This document shows positions 36,880 to 47,295 of a stretch of 64,000 bases of DNA, piece after piece (the first letter of the stretch is position 1; the number at the start of each line of letters is the position of its first letter). Under the pieces are notes generated by a model. That model worked only from the letters and a program-made list of their open reading frames with translations, was not told where the DNA came from and did no database searches. A program made the translations under genes and the position numbers. Origin of the DNA: Hibiscus mutabilis (lineage: Eukaryota; Streptophyta; Magnoliopsida; Malvales; Malvaceae); the NCBI GenBank assembly GCA_019671005.1, contig CM033747.1, positions 23,153,188-23,217,187 of the forward strand. The letters run 5' to 3'.

Positions 36880-37500
36880 CAAACTGCACCATTCTCATAA
36901 CTGGGAGAGGAGGTCATCAAACCATTTTTCACCTAAGGGTCTATCACGAGCCATCTTGACCAGTCTGCAACTCCATTCCTTTTCCACCCAACGTGGGTGA
37001 TATGAACCTCCCATGGCCACTGGAGGGGAGGAAGGACTTGATCAACTTAACTAATTCTTGAGTCTGACTACTAGCAAACAATCCGACTCTTACTACTAAT
37101 CGTCGTATACCCATATGCCATGCATAGAATAAACCATCATATATGACCCAAGATTTCGCGGATGCCATCAGTTTCAATATGTTTCACAATGTCACGAGAA
37201 GAATTATGGCCATCGATAAATTTCGTTCGAGTATGCTCTCAGACTCCACAAAATTCTCATCAAACAAGAGTTTATTCCTACGATACCACTAGTTCCAACA
37301 AATAATCGAAAACAAAAAACTCCAATGCTCCGAGCATTTAGCAAAATAATGTGGCGTAGACAAATTGATGGTCATTCATTTCGATAGCTCCATCGAACTA
37401 AATTCAGCAATTTTTTCCGGCTTAATGAGGGATCTCTAAATCGAAGGAGTATTAATACAATGTCGCATGATATGGCTGCAATCATTCACTCTTTGATTAC
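36880..37500 (-). pseudogene. LINE-type RNase H (RVT_3 style) remnant
   Basis: The minus strand gives an upstream LIKPEKIAEFSSMELSKW and a WYRRNKLLFDENF-like block. Then come YDGLFYAWHMGIRRLVVRV and, in another frame, WEVHITHVGWKRNGVADW, ending in a stop at 36933-36935. This order (zinc-ribbon region, then RNase H with the final VAD motif) is typical of the C-terminus of plant LINE pol proteins and their host-like relatives. Frameshifts and stops break it and no RT is present. Confidence 0.7.
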
Positions 37501-37609
37501 ATAATACACATCAAGATTTAAATTGTAATATTCAATTCAAATCAGTAAATCAAATAGAAAATTATAAAATAAATAAATAATTTGTTCAAGCAAAAATTTG
37601 AAAAAATAA

Positions 37610-38292
37610 GGAAAAACTACATAAATAGTACCACACTTATTCTCATGTTACTATTTTGGTACCCAACTATTATTTTTGACAAAATGGTACTTAAGGTTCT
37701 GTTTTTGTCTGTTTTAGTACCTCGACCATTAAAAATTAACAAATATAATAACGTGGCTTAGTATAATCACACTTTTAATCCAAAATACTTGTATATTTTA
37801 TCAATTTAGTCCAAAATTTATCCATTTAAAACATTATTTTCATTTTGGGGTAAAATTGCAAATTACCCATGTTGATCCACACCGTTGGAGATTTCGATCT
37901 GTCCACAAAGCAAAGTATCTTAACTGGAAAAAGGGCATAAAAACATTTGCATCTCAAATTCCGTATGACTGCTAACACAAGACGCTCTGTGCTCATTTCC
38001 GATTCTTCGTCTCCGACGTGGATCAACAATGGGTAATTTGCAATTTTACCCGAAAATGAAAATAATGTTTTAAATGGATAGATTTTGGATTAAATTGATA
38101 AAATATATAAGTATTTTGGACTGAAAGTGTAATTATGCCAAGACACGTTATCATCTCTGTTAATTTTTAACGGTTGAGGTAACAAAATAGAACAAAAATA
38201 TAATATTAAATATTATTTTACTAAAAATAATAATTAGAGTACCAAAACAGTAACGATTGAATAGGTGGGTAATTATTTATATAATTTTTTCC
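37610..38292. mobile_element. Foldback MITE, Mutator-like (683 bp)
   Basis: The two halves are inverted copies nearly to the centre. The ends are GGAAAAACTAC and, inverted, GGAAAAAATTA. Inside, blocks such as GGGTAATTTGCAATTTTACC are mirrored (about 37850-37875 and 38033-38050). The flanks AAAAAATAA (37601-37609) and TAAAAATAA (38293-38301) fit a 9-bp target duplication with one mismatch. A central spacer of about 150 bases has no recognised coding. The element ends 170 bases before the start codon of the next gene. Confidence 0.85.
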
Positions 38293-38461
38293 TAAAAATA
38301 AATAAGTGAATGCCTGGTGAGTTACTATATAGCAAGCCAAAGGTAGCGAAAAAGATTCATCCACGTCATCAATAACGATAAACTGGAAAAAAAAAAACCG
38401 GATATAATGAATAAGATAACAACCGCTAATCTACCAATGCATTTACGTTTTCTCTACAGTT
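38293..38461 (+). promoter_or_regulatory. Proximal promoter and 5' UTR of the oxidoreductase gene
   Basis: A TATATA word lies at 38326-38331, 131 bases before the ATG and 34 bases after the MITE end. CCACGTCATC at 38361-38370 is an ACGT-core site of the bZIP type. TTTTCTCTACAG just before the ATG looks like a splice acceptor, so an intron in the 5' UTR is possible. The assignment rests on position only. Confidence 0.5.
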
Positions 38462-41400
38462 ATGCCGACATTTCTGCTTCACTTGAACACTGCAGCAGCT
38501 GTTGTAGTGGCGTCTGCAAAAATTGCTGAAAACGCCAACGTAAGTGGAGTTCAATTCCCGGACAAGATAAGGAACTCTCGGGTCCTTGTGCTTGGCGGAA
38601 CTGGGCGGGTCGGAGGATCTACTGCCACCGCTCTTTCCAAGCTTTGCCCTGATCTTCGAATTGTCGTCGGTGGTAGGAACAGGTAAGATAGCGATAACCC
38701 AGTTTTCAATTGTTTGGTTGACGAGAAAATGGAAGGAAATTGGGGGGGGGGGGGTCCTTTCTTTTCTCTTTATTTTTCTGCCTTCTGGAACAAAAAGTTA
38801 ACACTTTGGTATTTTCCCTCTCTTCTGTCTTGCAATTCCTCAATTTTCCTAGTTAAGTTGTTGAGTGAGTGTCGGAATTATGTAATGCATAGGGAAAAAG
38901 GCGCTTCCATGGTGGCTACGCTGGGAAAGAATTCAGAGTTTGCAGAAGTCGACGTTAACAACAAAGATTCATTGGAAGCAGCTTTAAGTGGTAAAGCCTC
39001 TTTATTACACTATGTATATTTTCTTATGTATCTATGTCATTCCTGCATGTTGTATGAATGAACAAAATTGAATAAATTTTATCTGAAAATGTTTTATTTT
39101 TTTAATGTGGCTGGATTTGGGTTTTCATATATTGCTGATTAGGGGTGAGTAAAACTCGACTCGAAAAAATCGAATTACTCGATTCAAGGCGAAAATACTT
39201 GACTCGTCTTGACTCGACTCGAAATTTCATAAACTCGACTCGAAAAAATTTCAAATAAAATTTAATTTGTAAAATAGAAACTCGAATAACTCGAAATTTT
39301 TAATAATTAATGGATTTATTTTTAAATTCGAGATGAATCCCTCAATTTTTTATTATATATATACCGATATATAAAAGTATGAAGGAATATTGCAACAGAT
39401 GAAAAAATATGAAGAAATATATATATATATATGAATATCTTATATGATTAAAGAAAGTGATTTAAATTAGAATCAAACCATACTATAACATGATAAATAA
39501 TTACAATTAAAATTTTATAAGAACTCGAAAACTTGACTCGACTCAAATCGAAAAAAATTCAAATAAAGTTTGAGTTGTAAAATATGAAGCGTCAACTCGA
39601 ATAACTCAAAATTTTTTGACTCGACTCGATCCAGCGCTCACCCCTATTGCTGATGGCCGTGGCATGATCTAATAGGCCCCATCATGTCTTGTCCAAAGAA
39701 GGAGATCCCAAGTTCAAACTCCAAGAATTCAAACCAACTATTAGAAATTAAGTTCTATAATGTTAACTTCCAATTGTTTTATCTAGATGTTGGAGATGAT
39801 GAAAGAATGGAGCCCTTTTTATATAAGTTTTAAGCATTTCCTACCTAGTTCCCTATCCTTTCCATGATTTTCGAATATAAATTATTGTCCGCGGGACCAA
39901 GTCCAGGATTTCAGAAGGAGTTTCCTTTATTTTCTTTTCTAAGCAAAGAATTTTTAGTTCGAATAGAATCCATGTATTGCTCCTTGATGCCCTTGGAAAG
40001 AACAGAACAGCTAATAGTATCAGTAACTCGTTCCCATGAAATCGAACTTGTTTAGTCGTACCAAATTCAAAAACATAATGAGAATGGTATCATATGTGTC
40101 TTCTGCAGATGTGGATCTTGTAGTTCATGCCGCAGGACCTTTTCAACAGGCACAGAAGTGTACTGTCTTGGAAGCAGCCATAGAGACCCAGGTGAGGCAA
40201 AGTTAATTGTTATGTATGAATTTCTTCTTTATTTCAGTGTCTTGCATTCTTTTTTTATGTGATGCACATTACATTCTATTGTATGGTTTAGTATAACTCT
40301 GATCCGATAACTTGGAAATTGTTCTCGCCTCTTATAACAGACTGCATATCTTGACGTTTGCGATGATACAAGTTATGCATTCCGTGCAAAATCGTTCAAG
40401 GATAGAGCAGTCAGTGCAAATATTCCAGCCATAACTACTGGAGGAATCTATCCTGGAGTGAGCAATGGTATGAAAATTCTTTATATGTTCCACAACTTAA
40501 TCGCAGAAACTTTGTGAGCGTGTTCAAGCTGTGTAATATTATAGTGAAATGAAGAACCAATGCTTGTAAAGGAACCATGTATAAATATAAATGGACTTTT
40601 TTGTTAAATTAAAGTGTTTGAGGTTTGATGCTAGTCCGAGAGCTGTTAGTCTTATAGTATTACTTGTAATTGCAAACATCGTTTTGGTAACTTTCCTAGA
40701 CATTTTTATCTTCGTTCTAGTAAGAAGCCTATTGCATTTGATAGCATCTAGAACTCACAATGGTAAGTCTGGCAATTATATCCCTTTCGTATGTGTTTAA
40801 TATGATCGGTTTAGGATACAGGTATGGTCAGATTTTTCTAAGTTTTCTGATGTCTCAGTTAGGACTAATAAGTTTGTGACTAGCTAAAACCTCGTTGCTT
40901 TGTTTACTGTGCTTCTATCTTAATCCCAGAGATAATGCTGGTGTTTATATGACAGTGATGGCAGCAGAGCTAGTTCGTGCTGCAAGAAGCGAAAACAAGG
41001 GAGAGCCAGAGAGGTTAAGGTAATTACGCCTTGTTAACACTTATTATATTAAGTCCAAGAGTAATTCTTCTCGAAAACCAATTTCCATTTTGTTGCGTGT
41101 TGTGTATTGTACTTGAATTCCGAAATCCATTTGACATGGAACAAGAAAACTGGATGTGTGAATGTGCATTCTCAGGTTCTCCTACTACACGGCGGGCAGC
41201 GGTGGTGCTGGGCCAACTATATTAGCAACTAGTTTTTTACTGCTTGGTGAGGAAGTTGTTGCTTATAGTAAAGGTGAGTATTGAGAAAATTTTGCATCGT
41301 TTTATCCTGTTTTACTTTGAAGTTTTCACCATTTCTGTGTAGGATGCACATGATTTAAGTATTGTTTTATCAGGACAAAAAATCAAATTAAAGCCCTATA

Positions 41401-43175
41401 CTGGAATGCTCAATGTGGACTTCGGAAAAGGCATCGGAAAGAGAGATGTTTATTTGTTGTAAGTTCTTTTAATAAAGTATTCTTGTCTTCCTACTTCAGT
41501 AAAACTTTCTTGCATAAATCTGAATCATCAGTTCATTGAATTAGTCATTTCCACTCTAATGGCATCTCGAAATTCTCTGAAAAATGCAGGCATGCAATGT
41601 GTCGAGTTTCAAATAACATATTCTAGGCAATTTATATCTTTCGAATATAAAACTTTTTTCCCTGGTATTCAATGCTAACTGCTTAGCTCAAATTGAATGT
41701 CATTTAGTGTAGTCGTTCAGCTCACATCTAGCAACGTTCTCTCCATTAAAACAATTCTCATTGAAGTACCTTTTCAGGAACTTACCTGAGGTTCGGAGTG
41801 CTCATGAGATCCTAGAAGTACCAACTGTCAGCGCTCGATTTGGAACTGCACCATTCTTCTGGAATTGGGGAATGGAAGCCATGGCAAATCTTCTTCCTGC
41901 AGTATGTTCTTATATTATGTAGTGTTCAACATTTTTCCCAAACATTGACATGGCTAATACCATCCTTGATAATGAACCTCACTTTTCTGGCTTGGAGGGT
42001 GACACAATGTATTATAAACTAATGAATATCACCAATAAGAACTCTGAGGTCCCAACCTCACCTTAAATTCTGAGAATATGATAACGACTTGGTTTATGTT
42101 CACCAGCAAATTACCGGCATGTCTGATCTGCTCAACAAAGTCTGAATTTAGTAGTTGCATTTTTATCTCCTTTAAACAAGTCCATCCCATCATTATAAAG
42201 TAAATGTTGCAGGAATATCTGAGAGACAGAAGTAAAGTCCAACAGTTGGTTGAATGGTTTGATCCACTAGTCCGAGCAGTTGATGGGATTGCCGGTGAAC
42301 GAGTGTCGATGAGGGTATGATACCGAACCATTAGAGCAAACTGTAACGACTAGTATTCCAATAGTGGCTTTATAATACTCGACAATATATGCCAATAAAA
42401 TATTTTCTGTTTATTTTTTTATAGGTTGATTTGGAATGTACAAATGAAAGGAGTACACTTGCTCTGTTTAGTCACAGGAGACTCTCTGTGTATGTAAATT
42501 AAAGCTTCTAGAAACATGCAAGTTTCATTGTTCATAAAGCCTCCCCTTAAAATCCCTACAATATCTAATACAATCTCAAAATGTCTTTATTTGAAGCTAC
42601 CGAAATAGATATGATGCATATCGAATTCCATGTATTTCAGGGCAGTGGGAAATGCCACAGCTGCTTTTGCAGTAGCAATTCTTGAGGGTAGCACACAGCC
42701 TGGTGTTTGGTTTCCAGAAGAGGTACACAAAACGGCTAAATACTTATGTTATCTAGACTTGAGGTAAGTGTTGGATACGATGGGTGTGTGCCCGGCACAA
42801 TATGGTCAATATGTGTCGAACACAAATATGCTCCCATTCCTGACGTGTGTCAGCATGGGTACTTTAGATAATATAAATAGTTTTGGTAACATAGATTAAT
42901 ATAATTAAATACGTAGTTTATATTTGAATGTTACTATAAATCTTACATCAAAATCTTTATATAGCCTGAAGGAATTGCAGTTGAGGCTAGAGAAGATCTG
43001 CTGAAGCGAGCAGCACAAGGAACAATAGCCTTTGTGATAAATAAGTATGTTCCAGAAGTTAAATACTTACCTATATTTCATTCACACTCTTTCTCTAACT
43101 GATTGTTTGATCCATAGGCCACCCTGGATGGTGGAAACAGATCCAAAAGAGCTTGGATTAGGAATATATCTATGA
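38462..43175 (+). CDS. Saccharopine-dehydrogenase-like oxidoreductase, 13 exons
   Basis: Exons: 38462-38682, 38893-38990, 40109-40191, 40341-40467, 40956-41019, 41176-41273, 41374-41458, 41778-41901, 42213-42314, 42425-42489, 42641-42722, 42965-43044, 43118-43175. All junctions are GT-AG and the frame stays open for 1287 nt (428 residues plus stop). Residues 41-52 hold the Rossmann motif VLVLGGTGRVGG, followed by VVHAAGPFQQ, AITTGGIYPGVSN and YYTAGSGGAGPT, as in the NADP-binding saccharopine dehydrogenase family. It resembles the single-domain plant protein of Arabidopsis At1g50450 (from memory), which is annotated by family only; the substrate is unknown. It has no lysine-ketoglutarate reductase half, so it is not the bifunctional lysine-degrading enzyme. 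The roughly 38-residue N-terminal lead could be a weak plastid transit peptide. Confidence 0.93.
38742..38754 (+). repeat. Run of 13 G in intron 1
   Basis: Thirteen consecutive G bases sit 60 bases after the exon 1 donor. The run could form a quadruplex in RNA or be a slippage-prone, poorly sequenced site. Confidence 0.9.
39140..39646. mobile_element. hAT-type MITE in intron 2 (507 bp)
   Basis: The ends TAGGGGTGAG and CTCACCCCTA are perfect 10-bp inverted repeats. TTGCTGAT at 39132-39139 and 39647-39654 is a perfect 8-bp target duplication. The inside is built of ACTCGACTCGAAA-like words and has no ORF. It lies within intron 2 and leaves the splice sites untouched. Confidence 0.95.
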
Positions 43176-44051
43176 GACTGCTCGAAACAGAGTCGCGTGC
43201 TGGCCACTTTTCCGGCTTTAGATTTCCCAAAATGCATCAGAGGTACGAATCCTACTTAGCATTGTCGGTATTGATGAGTTTTCGATAACCTGTGACTCAA
43301 CTGATTTTCTGAGCTTGTTTGTCAATGTCAGATGCTGGAAATTACATATAATTTGAGATCATTGCAATTTTAGGGACCTCAGCATGGGTCTTTTTTGAAA
43401 GGAGAGCAAGTGAAATTCATTTGCTTGTACAGTCTTCAATTCTTGGTTGAATCGAACCGATCTCAAAAATCTTAATCCTACTGTATTTCTATTGTTAAGT
43501 GTTGAGAATGTTCTTTCGGATACATACGAGGTAGTCAATATCACCTGTTTCTTAATTATAAAGTTCTCGACTTTGCCATGTTCTGTTCCCTTGTATTACA
43601 AGGTTGGTATCATTACCAAAATCTCTTTGATGCTTTGGTTGATTCAATTTTTTGTTTTCTAGAGAAATTTGGGGGGCTTAATGATAATGTTGAGGCCCTA
43701 GAAACTTTAAGATCTTAAATTCAAGTCTCGCAATTTAGTTTCGATCTCGTAATGATTACTTCTGGGGTAATTATTTAGATATAAATTCAAGTCTCGCAAT
43801 TTGGTTTCGATCTCGTAATGATTACTTCTGGGGGTAATTATTTAGATATAATTTGAGGATGATTTATGCAAGTAACTAAAGAATCACAAAAACAAACTTT
43901 GATATACCTGAAGAAAATTGCAATGAGTCAATGTGGCTTCATTATTTTGTTGCATTTCTCTTACAAAGTGAAACTTGCTTTGTCTTTCCATGGAACACTG
44001 GATCCTTTGCAATTGCAATAGAATATTGATTATCACATTTAATCTTTGTTA
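43176..44051 (+). other. 3' UTR and downstream flank of the oxidoreductase gene
   Basis: No further coding is seen. The 3' end of the transcript is not obvious; no clear polyadenylation signal stood out. A tandem duplication lies at 43717-43849. Confidence 0.5.
43717..43849. repeat. Recent 66-bp tandem duplication
   Basis: Units 43717-43782 and 43783-43849 differ by one substitution and one inserted G. Each begins AAATTCAAGTCTCGCAATTT. Confidence 0.93.
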
Positions 44052-44060
44052 TAAATAATT

Positions 44061-45231
44061 GGGTAAAGTTCACAAACGGTAACTGAACTTTGTTAAAAAA
44101 GCAAAATGATAATCAAACTTTCAAATGTTATACAATGACAATTAAACTTTATGTTTTGAAACAAAATAGTAACTCGGCTATTAAATATTTAACGAAATTG
44201 TTATGAAACTTTATGTAATAACACATTTAATTTTTCATATTTACCCATTCAATCAATTCAGTCCTAATTTGAAAAAATTTAATACATTTGACCCTCATTA
44301 CTTACACTTTCAATTTGGTCCTATTAAATGAAAAACATGAATAAAGAGAGAAAAATAGAAGGACCAAATTCTTAAACAAGCTAAAAGTGGAGGTTGTTGT
44401 CCAAAGGTATGCAATTTCTTAAACCCCTGTAAGCTGCTGTAGTTACCCATTTGATCTTTATTTATTCATTTAGTCGCTACAGTAATTTGCTACTGTCTTC
44501 TCTATGTAGCTATTCCCATTAGGAAGCATCCATTAACAGCATTTGCAATTGCAGAAATTCAATTTCTATAATTGGGTTTTCTTCGTTATATATGTTTCTC
44601 AACATCTTTGATGTTTTCCCCTTGAATTTTATGTAGTTACCCAGAAAGCTTAGATTTCATATGTTCTAAATTATGCTTCAGTTTTCAATAAAACCAGTCA
44701 AATTTTGATAGGGTACTTGCATTTGCAAAGAAAATGAGAGTAAATTTGAGTGAACTCTTGATTGTTTGGCATGAAGGTAACCACTTTGGCCATGAAACTG
44801 TTGCTGCTCCCCAGAATGCACTAATGTATTGAATTTTTTTCATTTGCAGTCTCTTTTCAACTATACGATCTCAAGCAGCAAGGTTACATTGAGAGACAGG
44901 AGGTAAGTGCTGCAATTTTGATTTGATCCTTTTTTTCCTTCTATTTTTCTCTATTCATGTTTTTCGTTTAAAATGAACAAATTAAAAGAATGTATAAATA
45001 ATGAGGGCCAAAAATTCATTTCAAATTATGACTAAATTGATTGAATGTATAAATATGAAGGACTAAATGTTCTATTAAACAAAGTTTCATAGCAGTCCCG
45101 TTAAGTATTTAACAGTTGAGTTACCATTTTATTTCATAACACAGTTTAATTGTTATTTTGTAATATTTAAAAATTTGGTTACAATTTTATTTTCTTTAAC
45201 AAAGTTCAGTTACCATTCATGAACTTTATCC
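44061..45231. mobile_element. Pack-MULE-like element (1171 bp)
   Basis: TAAATAATT at 44052-44060 and 45232-45240 is a perfect 9-bp target duplication, the Mutator hallmark. The left end GGGTAAAGTTCACAAACGGT is mirrored by GGATAAAGTTCATGAATGGT on the right. Similarity of the inverted ends extends about 310 bases on each side (to about 44375 and from about 44920), with scattered differences. The core of about 545 bases is unrelated to the ends and holds a host-gene exon (44850-44902). No transposase is present, so the element is non-autonomous. Confidence 0.87.
44850..44902 (+). pseudogene. Captured exon of a CBL (calcineurin B-like) gene
   Basis: The 53-nt stretch between an acceptor (CATTTGCAG) and a donor (GTAAGT) translates in one frame to SFQLYDLKQQGYIERQE. 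This is the EF-hand segment of plant CBL2/CBL3-type calcium sensors, which have Phe where this copy has Tyr. Both splice sites are intact and intron-like DNA flanks it, so genomic DNA, not mRNA, was captured. I found no other CBL exon in the core. The neighbouring gene is not a CBL, so the source lies elsewhere. Confidence 0.82.
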
Positions 45232-45240
45232 TAAATAATT

Positions 45241-47295
45241 AGTAAATTATTAAATGTATAAGCAATATACAACACCATCCCATCACCAAACACCACCTCG
45301 AGCCCTCCACCTCCCTTACCAAAAACTATTCTGCGACAAATCAGTTGTGAAATGTGTAATAACGGCCTGCAAGCTTAACGCCTATTTTTACAAAAATATT
45401 GATTTAATAGAGTTGCTGCTATTTTTTTAATTTAAGTGAGATTACATCACTTGAAAATTCGGTTATTTTAATAAAATTTATTTTTTATCATTTTTAGTAA
45501 AACAACGAATTTTGGTATGCAAAACTAGAAAAATGAGTTCGGGAGTCTGTTACGAGTGTAAAAGGATAAGCACCCCCCACAACGCTCAAAGTTTGGTAGC
45601 TAGTCAATTACGTAGTGTCTCAACGATGGAATTTATGAATTCAAATTTAATTTGAAAATTGTGATCCCTGAATGCATAAAAATTATTTTGTTCAAAAATA
45701 TTATACTTTAATTAGGATTAATTAGAAAATTATACCTCTTTGAGCTCGAGACATAATTTTCTTGAGATTCCCAAATAAAAGGAAATTTTTCTTAAACATT
45801 GAGATTTGATTAAAATGTATTTTATTTAGGATTATAAAAACACACGTCTCTTTAAGCTCGAGGCATGATTTTATCGAGAATCCCAAATTAAATATTTTGG
45901 TTAAAATATTATTTTTATTTAAGATTATAAAAAAACAACCACATCTCTTTAAGTTCGATACATGATTATTGAAAACCCAAATGAAAGATCTTTACTTTAT
46001 TTTGATAAAAGGTTTGATCGTAAAATGTAAAATATTAATTTCGATAAAATGTACATATATATATATATATATATATGAAAAGTAATTTAATGATTATTTT
46101 TGAACAATTCTTATCTAGGGTGAGGGGGAAGAGGAAATTTACTCTTATTGGGCCTAGAACCCACAAACTAGGGGAAGGGGAGGAGTTAACTAAGAGATTT
46201 TAACTACTTGCTCTATAGGTTGTTGACATGGTATATTTAATATACTAGGTAAAAATAAAAAAATAAATAAAGAATACAAAATAACTATGAAAGGTAAAAA
46301 ACATATTAATTAATATACATGTATAAAACTTAAACATATATAGAATAATACATATATATTAGTTAACATAAATATATATAACGTATTAGCATGAATGCAT
46401 ATATATATATACTTACATAAATATATAACGTACAATATATATAATAATAATAGTAATAAATAAGAATGGAAATAATATAAACAAAAGTAGTGACTGAAAT
46501 GAAAGAAAACAGAAGTTAAATGGCACAGACTAAAGAAAAAGGGACAAAATTGAAATACATTAAATATCAAAAGGATTGAAATTGTAAATATTCCTTTTTA
46601 TAAAAAACGCGAATCTTGCCCCTGATTTGGGTCAGAGCGCGAGTTACACCAAAGCCAAAAAGGCATCGTTTTGATCGCCTTTAAATAGTTTTTTTGGGCC
46701 AAAAATTTATTCTTTATCTTTGAAAGAAAAAAAAACCTCGAGAATGCTCTCAACCAGCTCTGCCTAAAGCCATTGTCGGCCTCTCTCGTCCTTTGTGCAC
46801 CACAGCAAGCCACCTTTCATCGGCGATGGAAACCGTTACCTCCAATGGTCGAAGAACATGCAGGCGCATCAGTTGACTCGGGTAAGCCTCCTAAACTCGA
46901 TTTTTAATCGGGTTCTTCTAAAAATGACCCAATCTTCCTAGATCTAAGGAAACCGAAAGGGTTTCTTTGAAAATTTTCCTACCTTTCTTTTTTCGGTTTT
47001 TTTCTTTATTTTTTCCTCTAAAAATCGAGTCCAAAGTCTCTTTGATTTCTATTTTTTATATCTGAATCTAAAGCCCTTGAAAAATCTCCTACTTTCTTTG
47101 TTGTTTTTTGTTTTCTTTTGCTGAATCTCCTCCTCGTTGTTTGCATATGATATGAATTTATAAAGACAATGAAGAGTTGTTGGCTAGCCACCTCAAGGAG
47201 TAACGAGGACAATAATGGGAGAGGGCGGTGGCCGTAGTCAGGGATTTGATGGAAGTGGGCGGCAGTGGCAGAGTCAAATTGGCAGTGGGTATTTT
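45241..47295. other. Degenerate retroelement leader/LTR-like DNA and AT microsatellites
   Basis: No gene is recognised. 45530-45640 resembles the leader just inside an LTR (GAGTTCGGGAGTCTGTTACG, then a CACC-rich stretch). 46054-46076 is a TA microsatellite and 46240-46570 is AT-rich with further TA runs. A TTTAAATAG TATA-like box lies near 46680-46688, followed by a C/T-rich leader with a CTCGGGTAAG donor near 46876-46885, as in a plant LTR promoter on the plus strand. The small ORFs here are not convincing. Confidence 0.45.

Noticed and set aside
37826..38029. 67-residue minus-strand ORF in the foldback MITE
   Set aside because: It spans the central spacer and part of the arms, with no domain; chance ORF.
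38714..39061. 115-residue ORF overlapping exon 2
   Set aside because: It reads through intron 1 and beyond the exon 2 donor; the spliced frame is preferred because it stays open across all 13 exons.
40591..40800. 69-residue plus-strand ORF inside the oxidoreductase gene
   Set aside because: It lies wholly in intron 4 and has no similarity I recognise.
46310..46570. 86-residue hydrophobic minus-strand ORF
   Set aside because: It is translation of AT microsatellite DNA; Tyr/Leu/Ile-rich sequence is expected from the composition.
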